64,000 bases of DNA. Source: Hybos culiciformis. Taxonomy: Eukaryota; Arthropoda; Insecta; Diptera; Hybotidae. Of the stretch, positions 62,347 through 64,000 are shown one piece after another. A program made the position numbers and the translations under genes. The stretch is from assembly GCA_964007475.1 (NCBI GenBank), contig OZ023275.1, positions 26,621,052-26,685,051 of the forward strand, given 5' to 3'. The notes beneath the pieces are model-generated. The model did not search any database and had not been told where the DNA came from. It saw only the letters and a list, made by a program, of their open reading frames with translations. The stretch's first letter is position 1; the number at the start of each line of letters is the position of its first letter.

Positions 62347-64000
62347 ATTTTATTTTATTTATTTTATTTATTTTTGCTTCTTATGTAAATATATATATTT
62401 ATATAGTAAATATGTTTATTATATAATATTTTTATTTTTATTTTTTGAAGATTTATCAATCCATTAACTTTATTTTCATATTTCCTTTTAACATAACATA
62501 TATGTTTTGTAATCCGTAATTTTGTTTTTCCTTTGCAGTTTTTATTTATATTATTATTTGAAGGAGTTCTTGAATTTTTTTTTTTTTATTTTTATTATGA
62601 TTCTTCTGTTTCCCGTCTAAAAAATTTTATGACAAAATTGAATTCATAAATCCATATGAATTAAAAATAAAATCACTTTTGTTATTTGAAAATATCTACA
62701 TATATGTTATGCGTATAAATAAATCAATTTGACAAAATTCATAAAAAATTGTTGAAATAAATATTTTCCGGCAGATGAAAAACCTCATGTAAATTCTGAA
62801 AATAGAAAAAAGAAAAAAGTATTATTAATTTTCAAAATAGTTGCTATGATCATATATTAATATTAGTTTAATATTAATATTAAATTTTGATTTCCGATCT
62901 ATGTGTATTACATACAATTTTGTACATAAAGCAATACATAGCCATATAGCATTCAATTTTCTTTATTTCATATGTAGGGAGGACATACCAATTTTATTTT
63001 TTATGTGAAAATTTATTATTTTTAATGAAAATTTATGGTAAGTACAGTTTGTGGTGCCGATTTCAGTGTATGATTTCAGCCAGCCAGGTAGGTAGGTACT
63101 GTAGATGTGTACAAAATTATTGTAAACAAATTGTCATCTTCATGGTCAAAAATCGCGACAAAATCCTCGAAAGTCATGAAAAAATTAAAAATCCTTTCAG
63201 AGCTTTGGATAAGACGACAGCGAAAATATTAATTATCGGAAATGAAATGTTTTTCAATTTAATTAACTTTGCGACAACGTATCTTATATACAAAATAAAA
63301 TTCATGCATCAATAAATATACTAGAGAATTTCAAAAAAAAAAATATACAACATGGCAATATGATCCACAATATGCCAAACAATATATCAAAATCGTTTGA
63401 TATCCTTGAAGACTAAAAAAAAATATTGCAAGAGTTAAAAAACAGATTGGAATGCAATTTTGTTTTTTAATATTCAGACATTGTACATATATTGATTTAC
63501 GTTATAAAAATTTATTCTACCTTCTCATCAATAATAGAAATTTTAATATGTTGCAAAGTTTTTCTACAGCGCGTCAAAATCATTATAATTTTAAGAGAGC
63601 TATAAAAAATATTTGTTCTTCTAAAATCTAAATGCATGTAATAAATAAAATTTCTAAATATTTTGAAAATATAAAATATATAATTCAGTAAATATTCTAC
63701 AATTTTGGATGTCTTCAATTTTGATTTCAGAATATATTTTTTTCTAAGTAATAAAAAATGTCATCCCACAAAAAAATTTAATGAATTTATTGGTGAGAAA
63801 TTTAACAAAGGTCGATTAAATTTTATGATTGTCATCACAAACGGATAAAATAAATTCAAATGATGAAATGTTTTAAATGATGATTATGCATATATATATT
63901 TTTAAATAATAATCCTTGAATGAAATAAATTTTTGTGATATCTTTGTGTGATTTAGGAAGACGTTTTGATTTAAATGAATTATATTTTATAGTTTTAACT
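62347..64000. other. Upstream flank of SPR
   Basis: No gene supported. It should include at least part of the SPR 5' UTR (minus strand); the T-rich 62347-62375 stretch lies right before the start codon. A 96-codon plus-strand frame at 63025-63315 has no recognisable domain. Confidence 0.45.

Noticed and set aside
63025..63315. 96-codon plus-strand open frame upstream of SPR
   Set aside because: No recognisable domain or splice context; part of it is GC-richer but that is not enough to call a gene.
1..64000. CRISPR arrays, tRNA/rRNA genes, bacterial operon signals
   Set aside because: No spaced identical repeats, no GGTTCGANNCC-type B box in a foldable context and no Shine-Dalgarno-linked gene runs; the gene structure is eukaryotic.

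Overview
The window is A+T-rich eukaryotic DNA (roughly three quarters A+T by eye) with split genes, GT-AG introns, long non-coding stretches, microsatellites and many small transposons. The gene content, especially a sex peptide/MIP receptor whose C-terminus is nearly that of Drosophila SPR, points to an insect nuclear genome. I cannot name the order from sequence alone. One 200-base run of N (51084-51283) marks a scaffold gap.

Three host genes can be supported. (1) 46-2996, minus: a complete four-exon aminomethyltransferase (T-protein of the mitochondrial glycine cleavage system), 405 aa. (2) 24052-25945, plus: six exons of an ankyrin-repeat protein, 273 codons plus two bases; the last visible exon ends in a splice donor, so the 3' end is unresolved. 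(3) 48303-62346, minus: sex peptide receptor (SPR), a class A GPCR, five exons visible; the exon for TM3 is absent from readable sequence and probably lies in the N gap. The genes do not look functionally linked, as is normal for an insect chromosome.

The rest is intergenic or intronic. Mobile elements supported by terminal repeats and target-site duplications: a fold-back element (10860-11105), a hAT-type MITE (13508-13903), an internally deleted hAT element keeping the transposase C-terminus (21997-22760), two opposite copies of one TA-inserting MITE family (31111-31364 and 37444-37702), a structurally complete non-autonomous LTR retrotransposon on the minus strand with two 709-bp LTRs (37770-40794), another TA-type MITE (45685-46092), and a 5'-truncated LINE insertion in an SPR intron (49330-50475). 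The LINE copy is fused to a second copy of sequence found 3.7 kb away and the whole is flanked by a 15-bp duplication.

I saw no CRISPR array, bacterial operon, tRNA or rRNA. The points most worth a second look are the missing SPR TM3 exon, the chimeric LINE insertion and the young LTR element with its protease relic and 56-bp tandem repeats.
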